From Bathynomus jamesi (lineage: Eukaryota > Arthropoda > Malacostraca > Isopoda > Cirolanidae), in assembly GCA_023014485.1 (NCBI GenBank), contig JAJOZX010001078.1, positions 839,001-903,000 on the forward strand: a stretch of DNA of 64,000 bases. Direction: 5' to 3'. This document shows positions 23,197 to 34,439 of this stretch, in pieces (the first letter of the stretch is position 1; the number at the start of each line of letters is the position of its first letter). The notes below the pieces were generated by a model that saw only the letters and a list, made by a program, of their open reading frames with translations, was not told where the DNA came from and did no database searches. A program made the translations under genes and the position numbers.

Positions 23197-24420
23197 TTCC
23201 CTTCTTGTTTTCTCCCTTAATGTTGTTGGTAAATCTATATACCCATGCTGTCACTCTTAGCAATCTTTTCAGACTGCTAATGTCCTCAAGCCTCAATATG
23301 GGGTCCTGCTGCATAACTTGACAACTGTCACAGCGCATTTTCTCACCTCACTCACCCATGCTTCTTCAGCCTGGCATTCTCCTACAATAGGCTGATTAGA
23401 AGGCCAGTTTCACTTCCAAGTTTAGCCACTCTGGCCCATTCCACCACAAACTTGATTGTGAAAGATCTTTCACCGAAATTCCTCGTGTTGGTAAATCAGC
23501 GGGGTTTTGGATGCCTGGACAATGCTTCCATTGCTTGGGATCTGTGTGCGCTTGAATTTCCTCCACCCTATTGGCAACAAATGGTTTCCATTTCCTTGCC
23601 TGATTTCTTAACCAGTGCCAAACTATAGTGGAGTCTGTCCAATAATAGCTTGGAATTTCATAGAGGGCCAAAGACTTTCGCACTGTAATTGCAAGCCGAC
23701 TAGCAATAACGACACCCATCAATTCAAACCTTGGAACAGAAAGCCTTTTCAAAGGTGCTACTCTACTCTTTGCAGCAACCAACCTGCAACTTACTTCTTC
23801 TTGCAATGCGCCTCTTATATAAATACAAGTTGCATAGGCTTCCTCACTTGCATCACAAAAGATGTGCAGCTCCAAATTGTCTGGACTATTGTTCAACTCT
23901 CCAAAGTACCATCTTGGGATTTCAATGTCTCCAAGATGTGCCAATTCTTTGAACCAATATTTCCACCTTACCACCATATGATCAGGTAACTCTTGGTCCC
24001 AACCAAGTCCAATTTCCCAGAGGCTCTGAAACCAAATTTTTGACTTTATCACAAATGGAGCCAGGAATCCAAGAGGATCAAAGACCTTCGAAGCCAAACT
24101 AAGAGCTGTACGTTTTGTCCACCTTGTCTCATTCTCGGCCAGCTCTACTAAAGATTTCCCATTGAAGGTAAACAAATCATCATCTTGCTGCCAAACGATG
24201 CCTAGCACCTTTGCGTCTATTGCCCACAACTCCTTAATACCAGAATCCTCAATACTTTCTGCTGCATCAGGTACTACAGAGGAATGACTCATAAACTCTT
24301 GTAATTGCGAATGATTGGTCTGCCATTTTCTGAGCTCCATGCCAGCCTCCCTCATTATAGCTCTAGCCTCCATGAATATCTGTTTAGCCATTTCTGTATT
24401 ATCCACGGAACATAGCAATC
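23197..24420 (-). pseudogene. BEL-4 pol: RT end and RNase H, then deletion junction
   Basis: The main frame 24418-23396 carries the RT thumb/connection and RNase H (LHIFCDASEEAYATCIYI, WTDSTIVWHW, NPADLPTRG). One RNase H motif reads RFELMGVVI. The frame 23338-23150 continues with LRLEDISSLKRLLRVTAW. At about 23196-23204 it jumps from the pre-integrase region straight to the end of integrase, losing about 830 bp relative to BEL-3 (30340 to 31170). GGGAA occurs at both edges. Confidence 0.9.
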
Positions 24421-25267
24421 ATCAACATAAAAATTTTTCCTTATGTGTTCAATAGTGTTAGGATAGACTTCAGAATATTTCTTAAAATGGTACTGCATAG
24501 TAGCTGCCAACAGAAATGGACTAGAGCTGAGGCCAAACAACACTGACTTCATTCTATATGCTTGAACCTTAGGTTCATTTTCCAACAAGTCTTTCGTATC
24601 CACCCACAGATACCTTACTGCATCTCTGTCCCTGGTTTTAACTTTATCCGCAAAAAGGCTTGCTTCACATCTGCAGTCAATGCTACTCTACCAAACCTGA
24701 ATCTCAGTAACAAGGAAAATAATCTGCATTTAAATTTGGCCCAGCATCCAAACAGTCATTCAAGGACACACCACCTTTGTCCTTGGCTGAGCTATCAAAA
24801 ACTACCCTCAGTTCGGTGGTAGTTTTGTCTCGCCGTACCACTGCATGGTGTGGCAGATAATGTGCCTCCTGGCTCACCAGCTCACCTTGCACCTTTTCAG
24901 CATAGCCCTCCCTTACATAACTTAGGATGGCCTCATCGTATTCAATTAACAACTCCTCATTTTTTCTTAGCCTGTACAATGAAGTCTCCAACCTCCGATT
25001 AGCTAGCTGAAGGTTTGAACCGGGTTTGCAAGAATCCTTCCATGGTAGGCCAACTTCATAGCAACCATCTCTAAACCCAATCCCTTTTTCAAAGTGCTCT
25101 AAAATCATTGTTCACTGTATTTGCCTGGTTGTCCTTTATACCAATAGATTCAAGTTCCCAAAACGCTTTCAAATGCCTTTCCAGACCATGGCTGTTCTCC
25201 TCAATCTTAACAAAGAGAGCCTTAACTTCCATTTCATTGCAATAACTACCATGTAGCATCCAGCCTA
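24421..25267 (-). pseudogene. BEL-4 pol: reverse transcriptase
   Basis: Frame 25108-24704 has YEVGLPWKDSCKPGSNLQL and LRVVFDSSAKDKGGVSLNDC. Frame 24603-24355 has MKSVLFGLSSSPFLLAATMQ and the loop FYVDDCYV near 24425, where a small indel follows YVDD. Compared with BEL-3 there are several one-base lesions. Confidence 0.88.
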
Positions 25268-25737
25268 GCTTACTTTCATAGCTACTGGGCCTTGAGATGT
25301 ACGGACAATATTACCAGTGATGAAGTCCCAATAATAGTCAGCTCCAATCAAAGACTAATATCTTCTGTTCCTCAAACTTATTATTGCCCAAATTAATTCC
25401 TTTAACTTGCAATTCTTGGACATGCCATATCTAAACAAGGTAGTGACTGGAGCACAAAGTTCTTCAATCTCTACAGCTTGGACCTTGATAGTGGGACTTA
25501 TGCGGTAACACCCTTTAACCAGAACTTCTACCTTCTTAAATTTGGTTCGGTTTTGAACGGAACCCCCCAAACCCAGAAATTCTTAAATTTTCCCTCTTAA
25601 GTTCTTTAAAACTTCAATTTTCTGGAAATTCTGGTCTTAATAAAAACTACACTGGCTACCACTATCAAACAACACTCTTACAGTAGCTTTCTCCCTCATT
25701 CCCCACCCATTAATAAGGCTGCAGTTGGTTTGCAATA
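25268..25737 (-). pseudogene. BEL-4 aspartic peptidase
   Basis: Peptidase sequence homologous to BEL-3 21500-21934, with the VLFDSGSQCSF active-site region near 25650-25680 and the 25570-25355 frame containing KVEVLVKGCYRISPTIKVQA. Frames are broken by short indels. Confidence 0.82.
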
Positions 25738-27068
25738 ATCCCCCTTTACTTTACTCCCTTGCATAGCAGGGCATGTGCCAACTGATGTCTCTACTTCTGG
25801 GTAGCTACTAAGAGTGTTTTCACACAATAATGGCTGATGCCTACCATGACCATTTTTTGCACAAAAATTTTAAACTTACAAAACTTTGCTCTATGACCTT
25901 TCAAAAAACATTTTAAAACATGCTGTGGACTTAGTTACCCTGTCCTTTCTCTCCACAAAGGGTAAGGCCTCAGCCACCTCACATTTATATGACTTGTGGT
26001 TGCCTTCGCAAAATATACATTCCTTGATTCCCTTTAATTTATTTTCAGAGGAGGCATGTAGAGCTGACACTGTACCTGGGCTATTCCTTTTTGTGGAAAC
26101 TTTGGTGCTGTGCCTGCCTTTGTCCTCTTGTTTACCATCCCACTGTGGCAAACTCAACTCCCTCTCGTCTTGCTAATTCTGTGCCCTAAAAGACTTAACA
26201 TCTGCTGAAGGGGGATGTACACTGTTCTGCAGAGGGTCCCCTACTTAATTCAAGCAAAATTGAGCTAGGCAATTTAGACTCCAGTGTAGGAACCAACATT
26301 ATACCATACTTTTCCATTCCTACACCCAAGTTGTCCAGGGACCTAGTTCTAATTTCAAATTCATCATATAACTGCCGTAACTCCTTGACACTATTAGGAT
26401 TATTAACAGGAGGTATAGTTAAAAGTGCACGGAGGTGGCTTTTAATTAAGATCTCTGGCTTACCAAACCGTTTCTTTAATATATCCCAAGCCACATTATA
26501 ATTAGCCTCTGTTAATGCTAATTCCGGCTATAGTCTTTGCTGCCTCCCCTTCCCAGAGGGACCGCGCAAATAATTAAACTTCTCCACGGCACTTAACACT
26601 TGACTAGAATGAAAACTGCTGATTGAAAACTGTCTGCCCATCCTTGCCATTCCTGAATACTCCCAGAAAATGTTTTGAGTACAAGCCTCGGTAATTGAAC
26701 TACAGATCTGTTAACCTTAACTTCACAAGCATCATTTGTTGAGTGTTGTGTTTCATTATTAGACCTGGTCTCTAACTGTACTGAGCTGCTAAACTCTTTT
26801 GCTCGGAGGCCTACGTTAATCATATCATCAATAATCTCTTCAAAGTAAATTATGTTATTTTCTATTTCATCCTCTTCTATAAGAGCCTCAATTTTAACAT
26901 TTACCTCACTTAGAGCAACCTTTTAGTTTCTAATATGGCAAGCTTCGCAGTCACTAAGCGTAAATCCTCTTGCTCTATGGCAGAATCTATAGTGGCAATG
27001 ACCTTTGTAATTAGACCTTTGTAGGCACTTCTCCTTTTTATAAATTTGTTCAATTCAGATGCACTCAT
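25738..27068 (-). pseudogene. BEL-4 gag
   Basis: The ATG at 27068 begins MSASELNKFIKRRSAYKG as in BEL-3. Frames at 26823-26593 and 26494-26195 carry the capsid region. The 26157-25891 frame carries the first knuckle (CIFCEGNHKSYKC). Frameshifts lie near 26920, 26525, 26190 and 25915. Confidence 0.88.
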
Positions 27069-27680
27069 CTTCAATGTAAACAACCCTTGGGCTCAATACC
27101 AAATGAGCTGAATTGGCAGAAATACTTAACCAAACTGATCAAACGCAAATTTTGCTTTCAAATAAACTGAATTGCTGAGTGGGGTACTAACCAAACACCA
27201 GTATGGAATACCAAATTTCCACCCCGGACCTTAATTCAATAATGACCCAAAATTAACCAAACCGGAAAAAAAGTAGGCCAAAAAACGACAGACGACTGGC
27301 CAAGTTTCGCAATTGGGCGACCAAACTTTACCCTGGGACCTTAATTCAATAATAACCCAAAATTAACCAAACCGGAAAAAAGTAGGCCAAAAACGACAGA
27401 CGACTGGCCAAGTTTCGCATTGGGCGACCAAACTTTACCCTGGGACCTTAATTCAATAATAACCCAAAATTAACCAAACCGGAAAAAAAGTAGGCCAAAA
27501 AACGACAGACGACTGGCCAAGTTTCGCAATTGGGCGACCAAACTTTTTACCCTGGGACCTTAACTCAATAATACTCAACCCGTCTAGGCCTAACTTGGGA
27601 TACAATTTGCACAATCAGAACTTTGCCGAAAAATGGTCACTGACTCAGTCTTGGGGTAGAAATCCGGTTCTGAAGGACCA
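27069..27680 (-). other. BEL-4 leader: tandem repeats and primer binding site
   Basis: On the minus strand TGGTCCTTCAGAACCGGA (27663-27680) is the primer-binding site. Three to four units of about 112-115 bp, the same unit as in BEL-3, lie at about 27225-27570. No gene. Confidence 0.85.
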
Positions 27681-28286
27681 TGTTATTTTATTTATTTGTC
27701 GGGTTCGAAATCCCAGCTGAGCCGTGAACGGCCAAATTCTAAAGGGCAAGTTCTACCTAAAGCCCAAGTTAAGCTAAATTAAAACTTACGGATTTGAGAT
27801 CCTATTAGGTCCTACCTCAGGGTAACCTCAGGGTTGCTGACTCGATGCGGGCCTACCTTAGACCTTAAATTACATGAACTTAAAAAGTAAACAAAAGGGT
27901 ACTATTTGTGGTCTTCTTTCTGAACCTTGCAACAACAACGCAACCTGGACTATTGCACGATGCAACAATCATGTATCTAAACAACCAAACTGAATTGCAA
28001 GAGAGCTCTCTATCAAACCACACCTTTACGTACGACCTTCCACAAACGAGTAGAAAAGACGCGCAGCGTCTCAAAATGATGCCAACAGTGTGACCAAACG
28101 ATGATGCCACAAGAGCTCAAAAATGCTAGCTCTAAATTAATTTAATTTTTCACTAACCTTACAATTATGAGATGGATATATATACACCTTAACTTAATAT
28201 ATATACAAGCAATGCTGCATCAATCAGCTTAGTCATCGTATCGCCTTGGGACAACAATGGTTCTTCCTCTTCTAGATTTTCTAACA
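27681..28286 (-). repeat. BEL-4 5' LTR
   Basis: Differs from 21940-22544 by one substitution (CAATGATG/CGATGATG) and one A-run length change seen by eye. Confidence 0.94.
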
Positions 28287-28945
28287 ATGCTACATGGTAG
28301 TTATTGCAATGAAATGGAAGTTAAGGCTCTTTTTGTTAAGATTGAGGAGAACAGCCATGGTCTGGAAAGGCATTTGAAAGCGTTTTGGGAACTTGAATCT
28401 ATTGGCATAAAGGACAAACAGGCAAGTATAGTGAACAATGATGTTTTAGAGCAATTTGAAAAAGGGATTGGGTTTAGAGATGGTTGCTATGAAGTTGGCC
28501 TACCATGGAAGGATTCTTGCAAACCCGGTTCAAACCTTCAGCTAGCTAATCGGAGGTTGGAGACTTCATTGTACAGGCTAAGAAAAAATGAGGAGTTGTT
28601 AATTGAATACAATGAGGCCATCCTAAGTTATGTAAGGGAGGGCTATGCTGAAAGGGTGCAAGGTGAGCTGGTGAGCCAGGAGGCACATTATCTGCCACAC
28701 CATGCAGTGGTACGGCGAGACAAAACTACCACCAAACTGAGGGTAGTTTTTGATGGCTCAGCCAAGGACAAAGGTGGTGTGTCCTTGAATGACTGTTTGG
28801 ATGCTGGGCCAAATTTAAATGCAGATTTATTTTCCTTGTTACTGAGATTCAGGTTTGGTAGAGTAGCATTGACTGCAGATGTGAAGCAAGCCTTTTAGCG
28901 GATAAAGTTAAAACCAGAGGACAGAGATGCAGTAAGTATCTGTGG
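28287..28945 (+). pseudogene. BEL-3 pol: reverse transcriptase, N-terminal half
   Basis: Continues the peptidase/RT linker after BEL-4. It contains YEVGLPWKDSCKPGSNLQL, SQEAHYLPHHAVVRRD, LRVVFDGSAKDKGGVSLNDC and the motif A Asp in LTADVKQAF. A TAG at 28896-28898 replaces the Leu codon seen in BEL-5 (TTG), and a missing G near 28931 shifts the frame. These are the only two lesions separating it from the next segment. Confidence 0.9.
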
Positions 28946-31267
28946 GTGGATACGAAAGACTTGTTGGAAAATGAACCTAAGGTTCAAGCATATAGAATGA
29001 AGTCAGTGTTGTTTGGCCTCAGCTCTAGTCCATTTCTGTTGGCAGCTACTATGCAGTACCATTTTAAGAAATATTCTGAAGTCTATCCTAACACTATTGA
29101 ACACATAAGGAAAAATTTTTATGTTGATGATTTGCTGTGTTCCGTGGATAATACAGAAATGGCTAAACAGATATTCATGGAGGCTAGAGCTATAATGAGG
29201 GAGGCTGGCATGGAGCTTAGAAAATGGCAGACCAATCATTCGCAATTACAAGAGTTTATGAGTCATTCCTGTGTAGTACCTGATGCAGCAGAAAGTATTG
29301 AGGATTCTGGTATTAAGGAGTTGTGGGCAATAGACGCAAAGGTGCTCGGCATTGTTTGGCAGCAAGATGATGATTTGTTTACCTTCAATGGGAAATCTTT
29401 AGTAGAGCTGACTGAGAATGAGACAAGGTGGACAAAACGTACAGCTCTTAGTTTGGCTTCAAAGGTCTTTGATCCTCTTGGATTCCTGGCTCCATTTCTG
29501 ATAAAGTTAAAAATTTGGTTTCAGAGCCTCTGGGAAATTGGACTTGGTTGGGACCAAGAGTTATCTGATCATATGGTGGTAAGGTGGAAATATTGGTTCA
29601 AAGAATTGGCACATCTTGGAGACATTGAAATCCCAAGATGGTACTTTGGAGAGTTGAACAATAGTCCAGACAATTTGGAGCTGCACATCTTTTGTGATGC
29701 AAGTGAGGAAGCCTATGCAACTTGTATTTATATAAGAGGCGCATTGCAAGAGGAAGTAAGTTGCAGGTTGGTTGCTGCAAAGAGCAGAGTAGCACCTTTG
29801 AAAAGGCTTTCTGTTCCAAGGTTGGAATTGATGGGTGCAGTTATTGCTAGTCGGCTTGCAGTTATAGTGCAAAAGTCTTTGGCCCTCTCTGAAATTCCAA
29901 GCTATTATTGGACAGACTCCACTATAGTTTGGCACTGGTTAAGAAGCCAGGCAAGGAAATGGAAACCATTTGTTGCCAATAGGGTGGAGAAAATTCAAGC
30001 GCACACAGATCCCAAGCAATGGAAGCATTGTCCAGGCACCCAAAACCCCGCTGATTTACCAACACGAGGAGTTTCAGTGAAAGATCTTGCACAGTCAAGT
30101 TTGTGGTGGAATGGGCCGGAGTGGCTAAAACTTGGAAGTGAAAACTGGCCTTCTAATCAGCCTATTGTAGGAGAATGCCAGGCTGAAGAAGCATGGGTGA
30201 GTGAGGTGAGAAAATGCGCTGTGAACAGTTGTCAAGTTATGCAGCAGGACCCCATATTGAGGCTTGAGGACATTAGCAGTCTGAAAAGATTGTTAAGAGT
30301 GACAGCATGGGTATATAGATTTACCAACAACATTATGGGAGAAACAAGAAGGGAAGGAATTCTGAACAGTAATGAGATTCAGCAAGCCAGGAAATACTGG
30401 GTGGTATATATGCAGAAGGAAAAATTTGGTGAAGAGAGAGAATTGCTCACCAGCCATCCATTACAGGTTCTACCAACACATTCTGCGCTCAAGGGTTTGG
30501 ATGTGTTTTTGGATCAGGATTTATTGAGAGTAGGAGGTAGACTACAGTTTTCTGGGCTTCCAGAGGAGAAAAGACATCCAATTTTGCTACCTTCTGGGGG
30601 GCACTTTGTGGACCTTTTGATCCTGGATACTCATCATAAGCTGTTACATGCTGGAGTTAGAGAAGTGATAATAAAGATCAGACAACAGTTTTTTATTCCC
30701 AAAATTAGACAAGTAGTAAAAAAGGTTTTGCATAAATGTGTGGTTTGCAAGCGTTGGAGTGCAAAGCCTTATTATGAAAAGGTGACTCCACTTCCAAGAG
30801 AACGGTGTGTCTATGCCCCATTTGATGTAGTGGGAGTAGACTTTGCAGGGCCAGTCTATGTGTATGAGCGAGGGGAGTCTAACAAAGGTTATATATGTCT
30901 TTTCACCTGTGCTACCACCAGAGCAATCCATTTGGAGTTGGTAAGCAACTTAAGTAGTGATGTATTTCTTTTGGCCTTTAAAAGGTTTGTGAACAGAAGG
31001 GGTTTCCCAAATAAAATCATATCGGATAATGCAAAAACCTTCAAAAAGGCTGCAAAGGAACTCCAAGAAATTTGGTCCTTGCTAAAAGAGGAAGGATTCC
31101 AATCCTACTTTTCACACCAAGGGGTACAGTGGGAGTTTATTGTTGAGAGAGCACCATGGTGGGGAGGATTTTGGGAAAGGCTAGTGAGAAGTGTAAAGTG
31201 TCCATTAAATAAACTTTTAGCTAATGCTCATTTGAGCAAAGAAGAATTCTGCACTGTTTTTGTGTGA
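28946..31267 (+). pseudogene. BEL-3 pol: RT catalytic loop, RNase H and integrase
   Basis: A 773-codon frame. RT: SVLFGLSSSPFLLAATMQ and the intact FYVDD loop near 29117-29131. RNase H: LHIFCDASEEAYATCIYI, PRLELMGAVIAS, WTDSTIVWHW, NPADLPTRG. Integrase zinc module: HHKLLHAGVREVII, then CVVC. Core D-D-E: GVDFAGPVY, IISDNAKTF, GGFWERLVRSVK. All catalytic positions are present. This is the best preserved pol of the BEL family in the window. A one-base shift near 31255 ends it. Confidence 0.93.
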
Positions 31268-31894
31268 AGTAGAAGCAATGGTGAACAGTAGGCCTATCAC
31301 TTTTGTTTACAACAGTATGCAGGATGCAGAGCCATTGACACCAAATCATTTTCTTTGTGGTAAACGATTAACATCAAGCCCCAGTGTGCCAGAAGACTTG
31401 CAGCCTATCCAGATCACTCAAGGAGAGTTAACCAGACGGTTCAGGTACCTTGAAGAGCTACAAGATCAGTTATGGAAGAGGTGGCAGATGGAATACTTGC
31501 CAGAACTCAATTATTACCCATCAGGTTAGGTAAAGGGCTCCAATGCAAATTGTATCAAGGTGGGAGAAGTGGTAATGATTGGGGATGAAAGACCAAGGCA
31601 ATGCTGGAAGCTTGGCATAATTGAAGAGTTGTTTGTTGGCAAAGACAATTTAGTTAGGTCTGGACTGGTAAAGACTTCAGGAGGAAAGTTAAAGAGACCT
31701 ATACAAAAACTCTATGCTTTAGAAATCAGCAAAAACACAGATAGTCAAGATGAAACATTTGAGTTACAGCCTCATGGAGAAGGCTTGGCTAACCTTGCAG
31801 AAGGTAATGACAACAATGCCTCTTTGGTGGGGAGTGTTAGAAAATCTAGAAGAGGAAGAACCATTGTTCTCCCAAGGCGATATGATGACTAAGC
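31260..31894 (+). pseudogene. BEL-3 pol C-terminal tail
   Basis: Two frames hold the integrase end (VEAMVNSRPITFVYNSMQDA) and the DUF5641-like tail (GEVVMIGDERPRQCWKLGII). A TAG at 31527-31529 in LNYYPSG*VKG is a point change relative to BEL-4 (GGCAAG). The reading frame runs into the LTR. A polypurine tract (GGTGGGGAG) sits at 31826-31834 against the LTR. Confidence 0.88.
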
Positions 31895-32152
31895 TGATTG
31901 ATGCAGCATTGCTTATATATATTAAGTTAAGGTGTATATATATATCCATCTCATAATTGTAAGGTTAGTGAAAAATTAACTTAATTTAGAGCTAGCATTT
32001 TTTAGCTCTTGTGGCATCATTGTTTGGTCACACTGTTGGCATCATTTTGGGGCGTTGCGCGTTCTTTCTACTCGTTTGTGGGATGTCGTACGTACAGGGT
32101 GTGGTCTGTTAGAGAGCTCTCTTGCAATTCAGTTTGGTTGTTTAGATACAAG

Positions 32153-32330
32153 CAGAGATGGGCACGATCTTGATCTTCAAGATCAGATCGTGATCTTGAA
32201 GATCAAGATCGTGATCTGATCTTGATCTTGAAGATCACTTTTATTATGGTGATCTTGATCTTGATCTAAGATCACTTTATTTCTTGTGATCTTGATCTTG
32301 AAGATCACTTTAGACTTCAAGATCACTTTT
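32153..32330. repeat. hAT-A left TIR and subterminal array
   Basis: After the TIR, GATCTTGATCTTGAAGATC-like words repeat many times in both orientations. The right end (36246-36419) carries the matching array. Such subterminal arrays are commonly transposase binding sites in hAT elements; here that is inference. Confidence 0.85.
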
Positions 32331-32643
32331 AATTTCAGATTCTTAAATATGCCGCTATGCGAATGTCATTTGTTTTTTGTCCAAGCGACATCTGGTGGCA
32401 ACTTTGTTCAACACCGACTGTTTATGTTTTCTGTTAGTTGGGTGACTTGCGTCATGCGTGGGCTCATGGAAGGTGTAGTTGCTGTGGAATTTAGGCTCGT
32501 AAAAAGTGTAATTTACTGTGCAATTATGTTAAAAGTGTTCTATTAATATATTATTATATATAGGCATAAAATATAGCCTATAGGTCCGTATTCATAATAA
32601 ATTAATTCTAAACATATTTTATTTACAGATTGAATTTTTAATA
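32331..32643 (+). other. hAT-A 5' region
   Basis: Between the subterminal array and the first ATG (32644). It presumably holds the promoter. I see no gene or definite motif. Confidence 0.4.
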
Positions 32644-32896
32644 ATGAGTGCAATTTTACAACTTCAACAGGCTCCCAAGGGAACCAAATATTCTAGGTTG
32701 TCACCAGAACTATTCAATATATTTAGATAACAATGTTGGTAATAAGGATCAATTTGTGCTATTGAACGGAAAATATTTTCAAATTGTCGAAAAAACTAGA
32801 AACAGTATCAAAGTTATTTGTAGGCAGTGTACAAAGAAAACTACAATTCTGTCTGCTGGCCTCGACTCAACAAGCAATCTTCTGAGGCACCTCAGG
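32644..32896 (+). pseudogene. hAT-A transposase exon 1 (BED-type zinc finger)
   Basis: The ATG at 32644 opens MSAILQLQQAPKGTKYSRL, then the frame must shift near 32725 to reach the finger: CRQC at about residues 58-61, TSNLLRHLR, with the closing His supplied by exon 2 (KLH). Donor GTTAGT at 32897, phase 0. BED fingers bind the transposon ends. Confidence 0.65.
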
Positions 32897-33357
32897 GTTA
32901 GTACTACTTAGTAACTAAGTAGTAAGTAGCAACATTAACATAATGGTTCAAGTCATATTTTAAGTGACTGGTGCGATACAAGACTAATGCTACATTTACA
33001 TAGACGTCCATTTGAATATATTGTGCACTTCAGATATTAATAGATTATGGACTAGTAACTACATTAAAAACTGCCGATATCCAACTATAATAAAACGCCA
33101 GGTGTATCTGTCTTTCTCTCTGTCTGATCCATGTCTGTAATTTCTCCTATTTAGTTACTGAAGGACGAAATTCGGCTTTCAATTTAACATAGGATAAAAA
33201 TGTACTGATCATGGTGAAAATAATTTTAGTTAAAGATAACAAAATTTTAGAATCTTGTTAAGTATTAATTTCAACTAGAAGTTTGATACCTTGATAAATA
33301 TTATACAGGGTGTTCAAGAAGTCTCTCCGCATGATAATAATTTATTTTCTTGTGCAG

Positions 33358-33625
33358 AAACTACATTCGGATCTTTTGGGTGAATATGAATCGGAGAAGA
33401 AATCTCGCAAGCGTCCAGCTAAAGAAGAAGATGCCAGCGGCAGCAATGCTGGCCCTGCCAAAATTGCCAAGCAGTCAACACTAAGCATGTTCCACATTTC
33501 CAAGCAAAAACCAGGACCACCAATATGCAAGGATATCCTTGAAAAGAAGATTCTCTCGCTTGTGGCTAATGGGCTCCTACCATTGAACCTAGTTGAACTA
33601 CATGAATTTAAGGATCTTCTTTCAT
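33358..33625 (+). CDS. hAT-A transposase exon 2
   Basis: Acceptor TTGTGCAG ends at 33357, donor GTTAGT starts at 33626, phase 1. It encodes the end of the BED finger (KLHSDLLGEYE), a basic linker with KKSRKRPAKEED (possible nuclear localisation signal), and the start of the catalytic region (NLVELHEFKDLLS). Confidence 0.7.
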
Positions 33626-33797
33626 GTTAGTATAACTCAAATATTTTGCTATTTTTTCCATAGCTAATATCTGATTAAAATAATTAATCATATTATTTGT
33701 ATGAACATTAGACTATCGCTAGCCTAGCTAAATATTTTGATATTTTTTCCATAGCTAATCTATTGTACTTGTTTTAATTTTTAAATATTTTTTTCAG

Positions 33798-33976
33798 ACG
33801 TCAACCCGGCTGTTCAGGTGCCATCTAGACGCACCCTGGCTAGATCTCTTGCAACAACAACCAGTACAATGAAGGAAGACATACAAGCAAAACTGGCAGC
33901 AGTTGACCATGTGTGTGTTACATGCGACATATGGTCAACTAATCACCGCAGTTTCATGGGAGTCACTGCGCATTGG
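33798..33976 (+). CDS. hAT-A transposase exon 3
   Basis: Acceptor TTTTTTCAG ends at 33797, donor GTATGC starts at 33977. Encodes RRTLARSLA and the first catalytic Asp in VCVTCDIWSTNHRSFMGV, typical of hAT transposases. Joins in phase 0 to 34440. Confidence 0.75.
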
Positions 33977-34439
33977 GTATGCTATTGATTTAGTGTATTA
34001 TTTTTATATAATTGATAAATTGACCATTGGTGATAGACTGATAGTCTGATAGACTTATAGTATAATCTTTTCAATTATTCGACATGTGTTCCTCATTCAT
34101 TAATTTGGTGAGTCTTCATTTTGCTGTGATTCACAGTAATTTCACACTAATTCACTGATTCTGTCATCTGTCATTGTGTCTGATTCACAGCAAAATGTGG
34201 AAGAGTCCATATTCACAGGCTGTGAATATGGACTCTTCCACATTTTGCTCTTATGGGATGGGTCACTGATGTGGTGGTATGGTAGGCGACTCATCGCTGA
34301 ATTGCCTCCTTTATATCACATAGTTCTTCTCTTCAATGTTTGGTGGCGCAGTTTAGCTGGTGCGTGTCTTACCAATATTATTAAATTAAGCTTAAAAAAA
34401 TGTTCATACAAACATTGATTTTATATTCTTACATTACAG
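33977..34439 (+). other. hAT-A intron 3 with a long perfect inverted repeat
   Basis: A 463-base intron by the splice sites. It contains a 30-bp perfect inverted repeat around a single G (see 34189-34249). No other gene. Confidence 0.65.
34189..34249. repeat. 61-bp perfect hairpin
   Basis: Arms 34189-34218 and 34220-34249 are exact reverse complements with one central base at 34219. Arm sequence begins AGCAAAATGTGGAAGAGTCC. Confidence 0.95.

Larger units (their letters stand above)
21940..28286 (-). mobile_element. BEL-4, BEL/Pao retrotransposon nested in BEL-3, integrase deleted
   Basis: Same family as its host BEL-3 but in reverse orientation. LTRs are 605 and 606 bp with about two visible differences. 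TSD ATGCT is at 21935-21939 and 28287-28291. The minus-strand body has gag, peptidase, RT and RNase H, but the integrase core is missing. It is a non-autonomous copy. Confidence 0.94.

Noticed and set aside
29561..29935. Minus-strand frame opposite BEL-3 RNase H (also 23615-23989 opposite BEL-4)
   Set aside because: Complement of conserved pol sequence; no independent evidence of coding.
33303..33335. Phrase ACAGGGTGTTCAAGAAGTC resembling a mariner end in hAT-A intron 1
   Set aside because: No second end or TA-flanked partner found nearby; too short to call.
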